64,000 nucleotides of DNA from Sycobia sp. Sy_11 (taxonomy: Eukaryota; Arthropoda; Insecta; Hymenoptera; Epichrysomallidae). A program made the translations under genes and the position numbers. The stretch covers positions 2,092,501 through 2,156,500 of the forward strand of contig JACCIC010000064.1 in the NCBI GenBank assembly GCA_018907035.1, in the 5' to 3' direction. Shown here in pieces: positions 51,610-63,584 of this stretch (position 1 is its first letter; each line of letters starts with the position of its first letter). The notes below the pieces were generated by a model that saw only the letters and a list, made by a program, of their open reading frames with translations, was not told the origin of the DNA and searched no databases.

Positions 51610-52673
51610 AAATTCTTAATCCAAGTATATATTCATTTAATTTTATCGGCTGGAATCAAATAACTAAATTTTTTTATTCAAAATATTTAGTTATTGTTTC
51701 AAGAACATATTTTCCTTTGATAAGAAAATATTTATTTAATTTCCAATATTTGTGCTCTGCTGTTTAGAAAATATAAGCTTATTTTAGTAACTATTTATTT
51801 GGTTCAAGTTTATGCGATTGCTTGGTTAAAGAAAATATGTACTTGGTACAGAACAAGCGCATAGATTTCTTGAATCAAGTAATATTTACTTCAGATTAGA
51901 ATTTTTCCAGTATATAATTTTAACGAATTATTTCGAAAAATCTATTTGTTAAACTAAGAAAATTTTTATTTAATTAATTCGATAATATTCTTCTTTTGAT
52001 AATATCAGAAAAATCTTATCTTTGATAACAGATTTGATCAATATAAGTATTTTGATCATTTTGGACTTTATAATTTAAGTATTTTTATCATTTTGACTTT
52101 TGAATTTGAATTTGAATTTGAATCATATTTTGGAATTTCGGAAAGTATTTTATATAAATCTTTTATAAAATACATGAGAAAATGTATTTAAATTCTTACT
52201 ATGCTCCGAACACATGAAACTGATCTAATTATTTTACGTTTGGTAACTGTTCTTTTTTTGGTATGTATATTCAAACGTATACTATCTTACGACAGTACAA
52301 ATTCGAGGAACGATCCTATATCACCTATATTCAATATGAAGGCAAAATGAGGAAAGATATTTAAATAGTCAAAATCAGTCCACCATATGCAAGCAATAAA
52401 AAAAAGGAAAAACTAAACTAGGAAGAAAAAAAATAAGTTGCATTCTAATTAATGTATATAAAAGAATATTTTTGCGTTTCTTTTGCTGCGACATAAGCAC
52501 AGTAGAATTTTCATACATATTTTAGAAACAATTTTAAAACTCATGCCGATATTATTTATGTTTCTTTAGCTGCATGGACCCTGCATATACTTTCAACATT
52601 AAAATTCGGATTCAGTAGTCGTTCTCTATGCATTAGTTTGGATATTGTGTTCAAAAGTTATAGACGTGTAAAC
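51610..52673. other. AT-rich repeat family, no gene
   Basis: Diffuse TTCTTGAATCAAG / AAAATATTT sequences. The last 100 bp precede the mariner ATG and are probably its 5' end. Confidence 0.55.
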
Positions 52674-53383
52674 ATGGAGTTTACTAACGCCGAAATTCGC
52701 GCTATTTTAAAGTTTTCCTTCGTCAAAAGCAAATCCGCTAGAGAAACGTTCATGAGATTAATGGTGTTTTGAGGGATGGCACGCTATCTCTTCGAACCGC
52801 AGAGGAATGGTTTCGACGATTCAGAGCCGGTGAAAAGAAGACCATGGATAAGCCAGCCGGCGGAAGACCTGTGACGACGAATACCGATCAAATCATGGAA
52901 TTTATCGAGTTAGACCGGTATGTGGCATCTCGTGATATGGCATCTCGTGTTTTGTGGGATTGGAAGGGAATCATCCACTATGAGCTGCTCCCATATGTCC
53001 AGACGCTTAATTCTACCATCTACTGTGAACAACTGGACCGCTTGAAGCAGGCTATCGACCAGAACAGGAAGGGTGTGGTATTCCACCAGGACAACGCCAG
53101 ACCACACACTTAGTTGGTGACTCGTCAGAAGCTACGGGAGTTCGGATGGGAGGTTTTATCGCATCCACTATATAGCCCGGACATAGCGCCAAGTGATTAC
53201 TACCTGTTCCTGTCCATGTCGAACGCCCTTGGTGGTGTAAAGTTGGACTCAAAAGAGACTTATGAAAAGTGGCTGTCCGAGTTCTTCTCAAATAGCGAGA
53301 GGGGTTTCTACGAGAGGGGTATTATGAAGTTGCCGTCTACATGGAAACAGATTATCAAACACAACGGAGCATATGTGATGTAA
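52674..53383 (+). pseudogene. Internally deleted mariner transposase (SETMAR-like lineage)
   Basis: An ATG at 52674 gives MEFTNAEIRAILKFSFVKSK. A frameshift near 52765 leads to LRTAEEWFRRFRAGEKKTMD and KPAGGRPVTTNTDQIMEFIE. After VASRDMASR the sequence jumps to LWDWKGIIHYELLPYVQTLN, so the segment with the first catalytic Asp is deleted (near 52945). FHQDNARPHT (second Asp) follows, then a TAG at 53113-53115, and SPDIAPSDYYLFLSM (third Asp), ending WKQIIKHNGAYVM at 53383. The total is about 236 codons against about 345 for the family. It is distinct from the other mariners in the window and is the freshest-looking of them apart from the deletion. Confidence 0.88.
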
Positions 53384-54224
53384 ATTCGACCACTGTAATA
53401 CTTTTTATGAAGCATTCAATGAAGAGCAAAAGAGAGGAAGAGAGATATTTGACAACCTAATCGTTATTAGATTTTTTGAATTGGATATATTATATTTTTG
53501 TTTTAATATAATAACCTTCTGATTCAAAATTTTGTTTTCTTCGATTAAAAACGTATTTATTTATACATGTATTGCGTAATATCTTGCAGTATAAATAATT
53601 GTATAAAAAACAATTAAATAATAATTTCTATAAAATATTAGTTTCATTCTGTAAAGCCTGTTTTAGAGATTTAAAAGTATTGTATTTAGGTATATGATTA
53701 CTAAATTTAAGAAACTCAGGTTTTTCATTTTAATTTTGATCAGCTTGTTTTAAAGAAACGTTTTCTAAAAAATGAAAGTGCTTATTTTCAGATTATGATG
53801 AGCTAAATTTATGTAATTAGAACATTATAATTAAATAAATATTTACTTGACTCTCTTGGTTTAAGAAAATCATCTTTTAATTCTTAGAAATTTTTCCTGA
53901 ATTCAAGTTAATATTTACTGGAATTTAGTAAATTTCCATTTAAGTAATTCAAATTTCTCAGATGAAACAAATATTTTTTTAAAATAAGAAATATTTTCTT
54001 TATTTTAATATTTCAATACGTTGAATCAAATAAGTCAGTAAATAGTACATCGACTTACTTGAATGAAGAAATTATTTTTTTCAGTGCAGTATTTTCGAAC
54101 ATTTACTTATTTAATTTTATATTTCACGTGCATATAATTCTGTTTAGAAATATTTAAGAAATGTTTATTATTTGTAAGTTATTTAGTGTAATGTAATAAA
54201 CATATTTTTTCTATTAAATCTTAC
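53384..54224. other. AT-rich spacer
   Basis: Diffuse AT-rich repeats ending in TTTTTTTCAGTGCAG near 54075; no gene. Confidence 0.55.
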
Positions 54225-54740
54225 CTATTCAAATAAACCTAATTATTAGTTTCAAAAACATAGTTTACTCAAAATTGCAAAATATTCACTCGTATGAAAT
54301 ATGTATATTTTTGTTTCAAATATATAAAATTTAAAGAAATATTTGTTGGATTCAAATAAATACACTTTTACAAAATTGACTCATTTGTATTTAGACTTTT
54401 TTTCAATGTGTAATACAGTGTAAATAATATTCTTTAGAAAATTGAACGATATGATAATGTAAGTAGAAAAAATAAAATCTATAATAAAAAATTGTAATAC
54501 ATGTTGCATAGATAATTAATTTATGTAAAGAAACCTAACCGTTCATTTCAAATACACGATTGTTTCAAAATTACAAAATATTCGTTAATTTTAATATGTA
54601 TGTTTGTGGTTCAAATAAATATAATTTGAATAAATATTTGTTGAATTGAAATCAATACACTTTTACTTTTACGAAATTCACTCATGTGCATTTAAGCTTT
54701 TTTTTCAGTGTGTTGTACAATGTAAATGATGTTATTAGAT
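54225..54740 (+). repeat. Tandem pair of an AT-rich dispersed element
   Basis: Two units (54225-54430 and 54525-54735) share AAACCTAA, TTTCAAAATTACAAAATATT, AAATATTTGTTG and TACACTTTTAC and end TTTTTTTCAGTGTGT. Further copies are at 31365-31440 (+) and 33725-33870 (-). The CAGTGT/ACACTG-type end suggests a MITE-like element. Confidence 0.65.
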
Positions 54741-55556
54741 AATTAAAATCATGTTTGTATAATCTTGTAGTCTTATTATTCAGTTTTTCAGAAAAAATAA
54801 AGCAAATTATAAGATATTGACTGCCAATTACATAAATTTGCTAACACACTAACACACAACAACGAATTAAATCTATATTTTTTAATTTTTTAAAGAAATG
54901 AATTTTGCAAAATTTCAACTTCGTGTTGCATTACACTAACAAAAAATTCTAATGTTGAAAATGATAATATCCGGTAAGCTTCAAATGAATTTTTCTAAAT
55001 AGTTTGTATATGAGCCAACTATTGTTTTAATTAAACTGGTCCAAATAAATCATCTTTAATCGTGTATTAGTTTTATAAATATGGTAAAACCTTAAAACTA
55101 TGTAATTAAATTTTGGTTCATAAGTTACAATGTAAAATTACAATTTACGATTACAAGTTTTCTTCGAATTGCAATTACTGTTAAAAACTCCACTTTGAGA
55201 AAATTGCCCTTGATAAGTAATTTTTTTTTTTTAAATGAATTTACATTATAATAATTATAAAATATTTTACAAAATTATTAAAATAATTTTCTACTAAATT
55301 TTTCTCAGGTTAAATAACATTCAAATTCAAAATATTATTCAAATAATGTCAATGCGACCCGTTTTAATAATACTTTTATTTTAGTTGTGTTTTTTCAATT
55401 CGGTGACGATTTAGTAACGTAATCGACTTATCAAACAGTTAATTAATGTATGTATAAAAAATACTCTCTGAATAAAAATATATTACCTATTTTTAGAAAA
55501 AAAGTCAAGAATCCTACCTCAGAACCCCTGAAACATTGTCAGTGGTGTGGCTGCTT
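54741..55556. other. AT-rich spacer
   Basis: Nothing recognised. Confidence 0.6.
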
Positions 55557-55905
55557 TCAGTTAGTGTTGAGATAGCCCCCCACCCTATTTATTTCAATAT
55601 TTATGATTTTTAAGGAGCACATTATGAATATCGTAACAGCTTTAGACGGAAAGTAAATATTTATTCCTAAATCCACGAAAATTCTATAAAGGTCATAGTT
55701 TCTTGAATTTCTCTTAGAAAACAAAAAAAGTTGCAACATATTTAAAACCAAAATCATAAGGCTCATTAAAATATATATTGTTTGTTCTATACTGTTTCTA
55801 GTGCAAACAATATTTCTGGACAAAAGTTTAACAATTCCGTCTCGGGGTTCCCTAAATGGTTCCTTGCATATACTCAGCATAGATACATTCGTATACATTT
55901 TTCTC
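55557..55905 (-). other. Unassigned 113-codon frame in a dispersed repeat
   Basis: The frame (55898-55557) starts MYTNVSMLSICKEPFREPRD and has a hydrophobic stretch YILMSLMILVLNMLQLFLF that could span a membrane. Its first 28 codons align without gaps with the minus-strand sequence at 12195-12110, and a shorter match lies near 58755-58810. This could be an exon of a receptor-like gene family or a transposon piece. I recognise no domain. Confidence 0.3.
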
Positions 55906-56162
55906 GAGAAATACTGTTAGTAAAGACGAATTCAATAGAATAAAAAAAATATATATTTTATGGTCTAGATAGTCTAATTGCAATAACTATATATTTATGT
56001 GTTTTGAATGCATAACTTTATATTGTCTTTGTACTTCTTACTTAACATAGTTAATCTATTATATTTAATATGTAATGTTTCTCTATTTAACAAAGACAGT
56101 TATATTACAACAAAATCGCTTTGATGAAATTAACTTAACATTGAGATAATCACGATCACCAT

Positions 56163-56410
56163 TGCCTATTGTCTCACTAAGCTTTCCCCCTGCATGCGCT
56201 GAAGACAGTCGTTACCCCCCTCAATCGCACCAGCGCACGAGCTCGAAAAACAACATATGGAATATCACACGAAACAGTCAGTATCTCGCTTTGGCCACTA
56301 GAGGCCCTCGTTTTCAACCGAAAATTTTTACTGCAGTCTCTCCCATAAGCGTCGGCGACCTTTCCTTATTATCTATGCCTCTATTATCTCTGATATCAGA
56401 CCCTGCAATG
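56163..56410. repeat. Dispersed repeat, second copy of 31.53-31.76 kb
   Basis: CCTATTGTCTCACTAAGCTT through AACCGAAAATTTTTACTGCA and TATTATCTCTGATATCAGA. Includes one inserted segment (about 20 bp, CTCGCTTTGGCCACTAGAGG) and one small duplication relative to the first copy. Confidence 0.75.
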
Positions 56411-58104
56411 ACTTTGAAAACTTTGCATGGGAAAAGATTATCAAAAATTAGTCGAAGATGGTAGTTCAGATCTGTTCGGTAGACGTCGCTGTCTTAGAAA
56501 CCCCTTGATAGTTCTGCATGCAACAAAGAGAGAAAGCAAAAGCCAAAGCGAGTGAGGGAAAGACAAGAAGTAACAATAAGCGATCAGAAATTTAACTTGC
56601 CGCTCTCTGCATATCCCCACTTTAATTTTGTCTAGATGTGATCTCGAACTTTACAACCATTGATTCCATAAATAAAATCCAATTTAATGTATTTCCATTT
56701 CGTGCAATAGCACCTAATTTTTACTGCATTTGTATTCAGTATTATGGCTTCGGGATAAAATGATAACATTAAGAATAAATATTTATATAAAATTATCATT
56801 TCAATAATTATAAAGCAAATAATTTAGGGGGTTATTATACTGCATATATTAAATTATATTACTGTTATATACAAAGTTCTTTATTACTGTTATTTCTCAA
56901 GATAGATATTATACACCAACAGTTGTTGTAATATAATATTTTAATACTTGCAAAAACAATGAACTATTTTTATTTATTCACCAAGGTTTTTTTAATTTAA
57001 TGCTTAGCCATATAAAAAATAAATATCAATGATTATAAAAATCAAAAAAACTATACAATTGTTCTGTAAATAATTTAATTAATTATTACGAGATTTCATT
57101 CATCTATTAAACCATTATAAGCGTGTACTGTGTTAAAAAAACATAGTACGTACTTTATTTTATTATTCAAATAATACAATGTTTTAATTAATATTTTCCA
57201 ATATTAAAAATTTTTAATTAATTATATTCGCTTGAATATTTTGAGTTTTATAAATTTATTTATTGATTTTTTATTTTAATTCTGAAAAGAATGTTTTATA
57301 AATTAGAATACAAATTAATATTTTAAAACAGAAAATTAGAAATATAAAAACAAAAACTAATAAACATCATGAACCTTATCTTATATTTAAGTTGCTTAAA
57401 AAAATAACTATTTCTTTTGAATGTGAAAATGATTATATTCAAGAGTCAATGTGCATAAAATCGTAGTTTACATAGAACAAAAGATTGCAAAAAACTATAT
57501 TGGTCTGCTTTAATAAAAACTTTCTATTAAGATATCATCAATACTATTACAAATATCAAAATACAAGAAACATGGATGAAAATGAGAGCTGTTAAGAAAG
57601 TAAGGCATAAATAGATATGTCACTAAAACAATATAAAAAATGTATATATTGAGAATTTACATTTTGATTTTCAGTACATATTTATACTCTAAATTTTAGA
57701 TCACATTTTTAATAGAAATCAGTTTTCAAATTAACGATTTTTATAAGTGAATAAATGAAGAATAATAAAACATATAATAATAAATTTGAACTATTTAATA
57801 ATTTCTGAAATATTGATTTTTTAAAATTTGATTTAAGCTACTATTCTGTTATTCTGACATTATTTTTAGAACCATTAAAAAATCTTTAACTCATAAATAA
57901 AACTGTGGACGGTGCTTTGGTCAAATAAAAACTGTTAACAATATTTTATTCTAACATATATTTATCTTTTCTTTATAAAGGTATACCTTGAATACTTACA
58001 ATTGCAATTTGTATAAGACATGTGCATTATATGTTCATATTAGAAGAACCGTTCAATAATTCTTACATCAATCAATACTATAATAAGTATTTTTTTGGTA
58101 TTTA
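56411..58104. other. AT-rich 1.7 kb, nothing recognised
   Basis: No supported frames, RNA genes or element ends. Confidence 0.6.
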
Positions 58105-58290
58105 GATACTACCAAAGAAGATAGACGTTTATAGAAGAACATTTGTGCACACGGAAGTCTGAATTCATTGCAGCGACTACTAGAAAAATTAATTGAGGTG
58201 GTTTGTCGAACTAAACAGAATATTCTGCACTACCGACTTTTCAGAGAAGTAACTTTATTATAATTTTTGATGGATTTGAAGTGGAGCCCG

Positions 58291-58359
<69 letters not shown>

Positions 58360-58360
58360 T
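58105..58360. repeat. Dispersed repeat plus (TA)n, partner of 11.8-12.1 kb
   Basis: ACCAAAGAAGATAGACGTTT and GAACATTTGTGCACA match 11830-11890. Both loci then reach AACTTTATTA, a GGAG-CCCGTA-like string and a long TA run (58296-58358 here). Confidence 0.6.
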
Positions 58361-59737
58361 ATATATAGTATAACTCTGCTGAAATATGAATGATATTGTT
58401 CAATCATAGTGACTTTAGGCATATTGTGAATTTTCATAAAATCAGAAGAAATCCTTAAAAATGCTGGTTTTACAAATAGGTTTCGAAAACTACTATACAT
58501 ATCAAAAAATATTTTTAATAAGATTCGTAAATTTTATAAAAAAAATTTTTTTTATTCTATATATTTTTTTGTGGAGTCGCCATTTCTCGATAAAAACTAA
58601 ATGAAAGGTAACATCGGAATTTGGTATTTACTAATTGCAAGTATATACAAATTATATAATAGCAAATCTATTTCTCTACAAATATAGAAAAGGGTGATTG
58701 TGCGTATCGACAAGGTATGACAAATACAAAGTTTTAGTGAAAAATATTTGATCTGCTCGAGGGAAAAGTTAATTCGCGGCTCCCTAAAACGGGTCCGCGC
58801 AGCTCAGACATGTCTTGTACGGAACTAGCCGCATACAGTTGCAGGGGATTACGTGCATTATAAATTTACTTCGATGTCTCATTTTGTGTATACAATACGT
58901 AGAACGGTGAAACAAATTTTATTTGATTTATTATTTTGTCCTACAAATGGCGGCACTCGAATTATATATGTAAATGACATCGAAAATTTATAATAAATAT
59001 TTTCTTTAAAAGCACTAGCACCACGTGGAGCAGAAGACAAATTTGTACGAAATTTCTTTCTTTTTTTTAACCTACTTAAAGAAATGTTATTAACTCTAAG
59101 AAAGTTTCGTCACTTATAGGCACTTCTAAAGATTTATACAATTTTTTTTTTTTAACTTTCTACAAACAAAATTGAGGGATTGAGACGTCAAAGTAAATTT
59201 ACTTCCGTTCTGGTAGTGCAGCGTTGCGTTTCTATCGGGGTATGCAATACTCTTAAGAGTGATCCTCGTACCTCTGACGGAAGTTCAAATCGATTACAGC
59301 GCCTGAATTTTAATATATTGCGGAATTTTATGGAACTTCAAAAGTACGAAAATCCTGTTCTGTTTTATCGATTGTTCCATTATTAATCAGAGTTGTAGTA
59401 GCCCAACTTATAAATACAAATTATAAACGATCCATACAAAATTTATATTTTATAATATTCTTATGAAATAAGTAGCGGAGTAGCTTATTGCGAGTGATAG
59501 TTTTGTCACAAGAAGTTTATGTAAATAGATAAATATAGTATATGTTAGTGTGGAACCAGATATGACCCGAGATTGTCAGGGCCCATGTAAATCAATGATC
59601 CCACATTAGCGCCACAACCGAACAAGGTTCATTTGCGATGTCGATTATCGGTAATCGCAGTGTACTACTGGAAAATGTCCGAATAGAAATAACACATGTA
59701 AAGCAATGAAGGAGAAACAACGGGTGCGACTACAGAT
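58361..59737. other. AT-rich spacer with one unassigned frame
   Basis: A 68-codon plus frame at 59180-59386 has no recognisable domain. A short match to the 55.8-kb repeat lies at 58755-58810. Otherwise empty. Confidence 0.5.
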
Positions 59738-59759
59738 ATATACATATATATATATATAT

Positions 59760-60641
59760 TGTAACGAGGCCGCATCCGAAATGCGACTCGTTAACCGCGG
59801 CGCGTGCTTCAATGTAAACACTGGGGAGAGGGAGGAGCGAAGTTTGGTTGTAGTGAAGCTCGTAGGACGGGCAGTCTGCCTAACGCGAGAGTAATAGCAT
59901 CACGTTCGTCCCAGCCTCGTGAAAAAGCAATCGAGAAAAATGGAAAAAGGCGGAGGAAACGCCGCGACGAGTTCCGTGCTATCCACGGCGGTATATATCG
60001 AGTTCGTGGAGGCGAAGAGTGCGCGAGACAGAGAGGAGAGCCAGCGGGAGCCGCCGACAGCTGGTGTTGCCGGTGTCTAGAAGGAGGCTCCTTCAACTCC
60101 CGCCGAGACGGTCGGCGTCTGACGCGCGTCGCGCACGTGTGCGTATCTGTTGTGAAACTGCGCAGATGGTGTAGACTGATCGCTGCCGTCCGCTGCTCGC
60201 GAGTGTTCGTGTGTACCGTTCTACACCTACGTCCGTACTCTTATTCGTTACTTTGGACGCACGAGTTTTGCGTTTCTCGGTGTCTCACCCGTTGTAAGTT
60301 GATGCGCTAAAATAAATGTTCGCAGACGCGGCAAAGGCTTTCCGCCACGCGATCTGAGCTGGCCGCGCACCTTCTTGGTGGAGGAGCTGCCTTGCTGCGG
60401 ACGTGGTGCTCCTTGGCAGAGCACCGCGCACGACACGTAAGTAGACTCGCGCATTCCCGAGTCAAACTTTGTAACGGGCCGGCGCATTGTGACGCGCTGA
60501 AACTCCAACGCCGATGGGCGCTTATTCCCCGGACGACGAGAAGGAGCAACGTGGGTTGCGCGCGGACCCTACGGGAGCGGTCGCGCGTCGATATTCGAGT
60601 CGATATTCCTGAGTTCTATTAATCGAACCCACCCAGTTACA
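59760..60641 (+). repeat. 5' LTR of Ty3E
   Basis: 882 bp from TGTAACGAGGC to CCCAGTTACA. AATAAA lies at 60311-60316. It is unusually GC-rich and carries long compositional frames on both strands that I do not consider genes. The left flank is (TA)n. Confidence 0.85.
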
Positions 60642-60643
60642 AA

Positions 60644-60661
60644 TGGCGCCCAACGTTTGAG
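60644..60661 (+). promoter_or_regulatory. Primer-binding site of Ty3E
   Basis: TGGCGCCCAACGTTTGAG begins 2 bp after the LTR terminus, the standard position. The primer tRNA would be complementary to this string; I have not identified it. Confidence 0.8.
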
Positions 60662-61462
60662 AGATGATTTAAATTCGACGTTCCATACCGAACGCGTACC
60701 TCTCTTATATTTATCGAGTAGATAAAAAGGAAAAAAAGCGTTCTTTTTTTCTCTGCTGAATAAATTTCGCGAGCGGCAAAACAGCAACCGCGTGAAATTT
60801 ACAACAATATCCACATTTCAATAATTTTAGGATTAATAAATTTAAGTTATTAAATAAAAAAAATTAAACAACATTTGTTTCGTAAAATCGAGACAAAGAC
60901 CAGAGAATTCTCTCTAAATTTTTTTAATTAATTTTCTTCAGAGAATTAAACAGTGGAGTATTTCCTTTCCTCTTACACGGAATCGATGAATCCTAGTGTA
61001 TGCGACTAGATCGACAGAATCGACTTTGTTTTTCAGTTATTCCTCGTGTTCGCGGGAGCTGTTGTGTGTGTGACCGCGACATTGCGGGTGAGCGTGGCTT
61101 TGTTTTAAACAAAGCCAACTAGTGTGTGTGACCGCGACATTGCGAGCTAGCGTGGCTTCGTTTTAAACAAAGCCAACTAGTGTGTGTGAGTGAGATGGAG
61201 AGCTGTAAATAAATTAAAACAGCTCTCCGAGCATATCAAGGTGAATTTTTTTCTTTTTCTTTCCTTTTTTCTCGGATTTAAACTCACACACACTAAGGAC
61301 TGGGAAATAGCGCTAGGTAGAGTGAATTAATACATTTATTTGTCAATACAGCGCAATAAATAAAATAAAACATACCTTTCCCTCTTTCTAAATATAACCA
61401 GCGTTAATTAAGCGGGCGCTATTACTCTCAGTCCAGCGGCGTATATAATTTTAAGCTCGAAA
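60662..61462 (+). promoter_or_regulatory. Ty3E leader with repeated hairpins
   Basis: Untranslated leader between primer site and gag. At about 61066-61180 a unit of about 57 bp (GTGTGTGACCGCGACATTGC ...) is duplicated in tandem. Each copy contains a hairpin with arms GGCTTTGTTT / AAACAAAGCC (one G-U change in copy 2). A third hairpin, GAGAGCTGT / ACAGCTCTC, follows at about 61198-61228. The position is where packaging or dimerisation signals lie in LTR elements; a role is inferred only. Confidence 0.65.
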
Positions 61463-63420
61463 ATGAAGCAAAGCAGCATTAAAGTCGATTACGTGCACGA
61501 GATCGAAGACTGGATTACTTCTCTCGGCACGAAGGAGCTAAACGCTCTCCTCCACTTCACAGAACTGAGCACCGATGGCTCACAACTCCGTAAATGCAAT
61601 CGTCTATGTGTGTGGCTGCTTGGAGAGCAGAGGCCGAGTGAATTCATTCCCGCGCCCGATGGCGAAGACGAAGCGACAACCTTCACCCGTCGGGCCGAGT
61701 TCAGACGCACATTCATAGGCGAGAGATGTGCCGAACACTTGCGGCACCCGCTCGCGCCGTTAGGCACCGTAGAACCATTGATTACGGAACGACAAGTCAT
61801 ACGAACTACGGATCACCATGACGAGTCCCAACCGACGGAGTCCAACATGCACGATATTGGCGCGCCGGCCGACGTGAATCTGAATGATATCATGGAGTAC
61901 ATACGGTCGACGCGCACATTGCAATCGTAATGAGTTCGACAGGTGGAACAGCTGACTAAGATTGTTTTAAACAGTCAGCATGTGGCCACTTCTAGCATGA
62001 ATGCTGACGTGCACGAATTTATGCCTGTCGGGCAATATCCGCCACCGTCAGCGATCGCACCGGCCGATGGACAGCCGCAAACACCATCAAATGTGAATTT
62101 TCAAGAGACGTTCACATGTCGTTACTTCGATGAACCACCCACAACAGCAGCAGAGCAGAGTATGCTTCATGCTCCTGTTACTGCAAGCGAACCGCCGAAT
62201 ACCCTGACTGCGCCGCGGGGCGCGACCACAGTCTGGAGGGGGGCGCTTCACTGATCGACACAAGCGACATAAACTCGCGTCGCTCCGTGAAGAGCTCTGG
62301 CTTGCCAAAATCCCGTGATGTCGGACACATCGTACGACGGTGGAACGCCCGCTTTACGGGAGATAAAGACGAGAGAATCAACCTCTTCTTGACAAGAATA
62401 GAAGAGTGCCGAACTCTCGCGTGCCTCGACGAGAGCGAAGTGTTATCATCGCTCTCAGAGCTCATGGAGGGTGTTGCGGGCATGTGGTACCAAAACAACC
62501 GCGAGCGATGGCATACGTGGGCCGACTTTTGTCAAGCGGCTCGCAGATTTTACGGCAACAACCGCAGTAACCAGCAAAGTCTGGTAACGGAAGCGAATCA
62601 TCGCACGTAGGACGCAGACGAGCCCGTGCGCGACTATTTGACGTGTCTGCTTACGATCTTCAGAAAACAGATACCACAGCCGAGTGAGCAGCATCAAGTC
62701 GAGCTGCTCCATAAAAATATGCAGCCGCGTCTTTAAGGCCGGATCCGACGGGATCAAATTCATTCGGTGGAAGAATTTATCGATGTCGCTATACTAATCG
62801 AACAGATGATCGAGGCTGAAGAATTCTTCAAGCCGCCTGCTTCATCGTGCCAGAAGCTTCTTATTGGTACGTGAAGCGATAGCAAAAAATTGCAAAAACG
62901 CGTGGAAAGAGCAAACCCGCCAACGAAAAGGCAAACGCGGCGTCTGTCGGCGTCGCAGCCACCCAAGTGCCACCATCTGCAAAGAATGCTAGCAAGCCGG
63001 TATACAAGGACCTACTCGACGAAATGCGTAAAATCCGAGAGCGTTTCGATCGAATGGGCACGCCTGCTATCGGGAGCAATTCCTCGCTTTCTGCGGCAAA
63101 CCAGCGGCAGAAGAACGTCCCAATAAACAGTAGGAAGAGTGGAGGTAGTCTAAAGAGATCACCTCCGCGCGCGAGCTCACACCGCTCGCCGCCGTGCGCG
63201 AAAATTGAAGCAAATTCTCGTCGCTCGCCGCCTCGATGATACGAGAGCGGCAGCCAACGGCGACGAAGTCAAAGACCAGAAAGGAACGATCGATTGTCCT
63301 CTCGACCATGGTCACCAAGATCGAGCGACTCTGAACCCGGCATCAAGCAGAAGGCGCCGAGAGCCGACTTGAAGTACTGAGACTGTGGCCTCCCCAGGTA
63401 CACATCTCGTACGTGCCCGA
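61463..63420 (+). pseudogene. Ty3E Gag pseudogene
   Basis: Starts MKQSSIKVDYVHEIEDWITS. The first frame ends at tandem stops TAA TGA (61928-61933) and resumes in the same frame as EQLTKIVLNSQHVATSS to 62254. The capsid is in another frame: HIVRRWNARFTGDKDERINL, LSSLSELMEGVAGMWYQNNR, WADFCQAARRFYGNNRSNQQ, a TAG at 62608-62610, then PVRDYLTCLLTIFRKQIPQP. A basic Ser/Arg-rich tail (62967-63239) leads to a nucleocapsid remnant CGLPRYTSRTCPKCSGNG at about 63380-63434. The domain order is normal; the gene is dead. Confidence 0.83.
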
Positions 63421-63584
63421 AATGTTCGGGAAACGGGACGGGGCGCACTTAAAACAGGCCGTAGACGCCTCCGCCTCTGTTCAGCAGGCTTGTCAACCGC
63501 GGCACGAAGAAAGCGGACCGCGGGAAGCGGAAACTTAACCGTCCGCATCAGGCGAAACGCGAGATACCGCGGCACCCAATACGA

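Noticed and set aside
59804..60622. Several GC-rich frames of 80-168 codons on both strands
   Set aside because: They lie within the Ty3E LTR and are explained by GC-rich composition.
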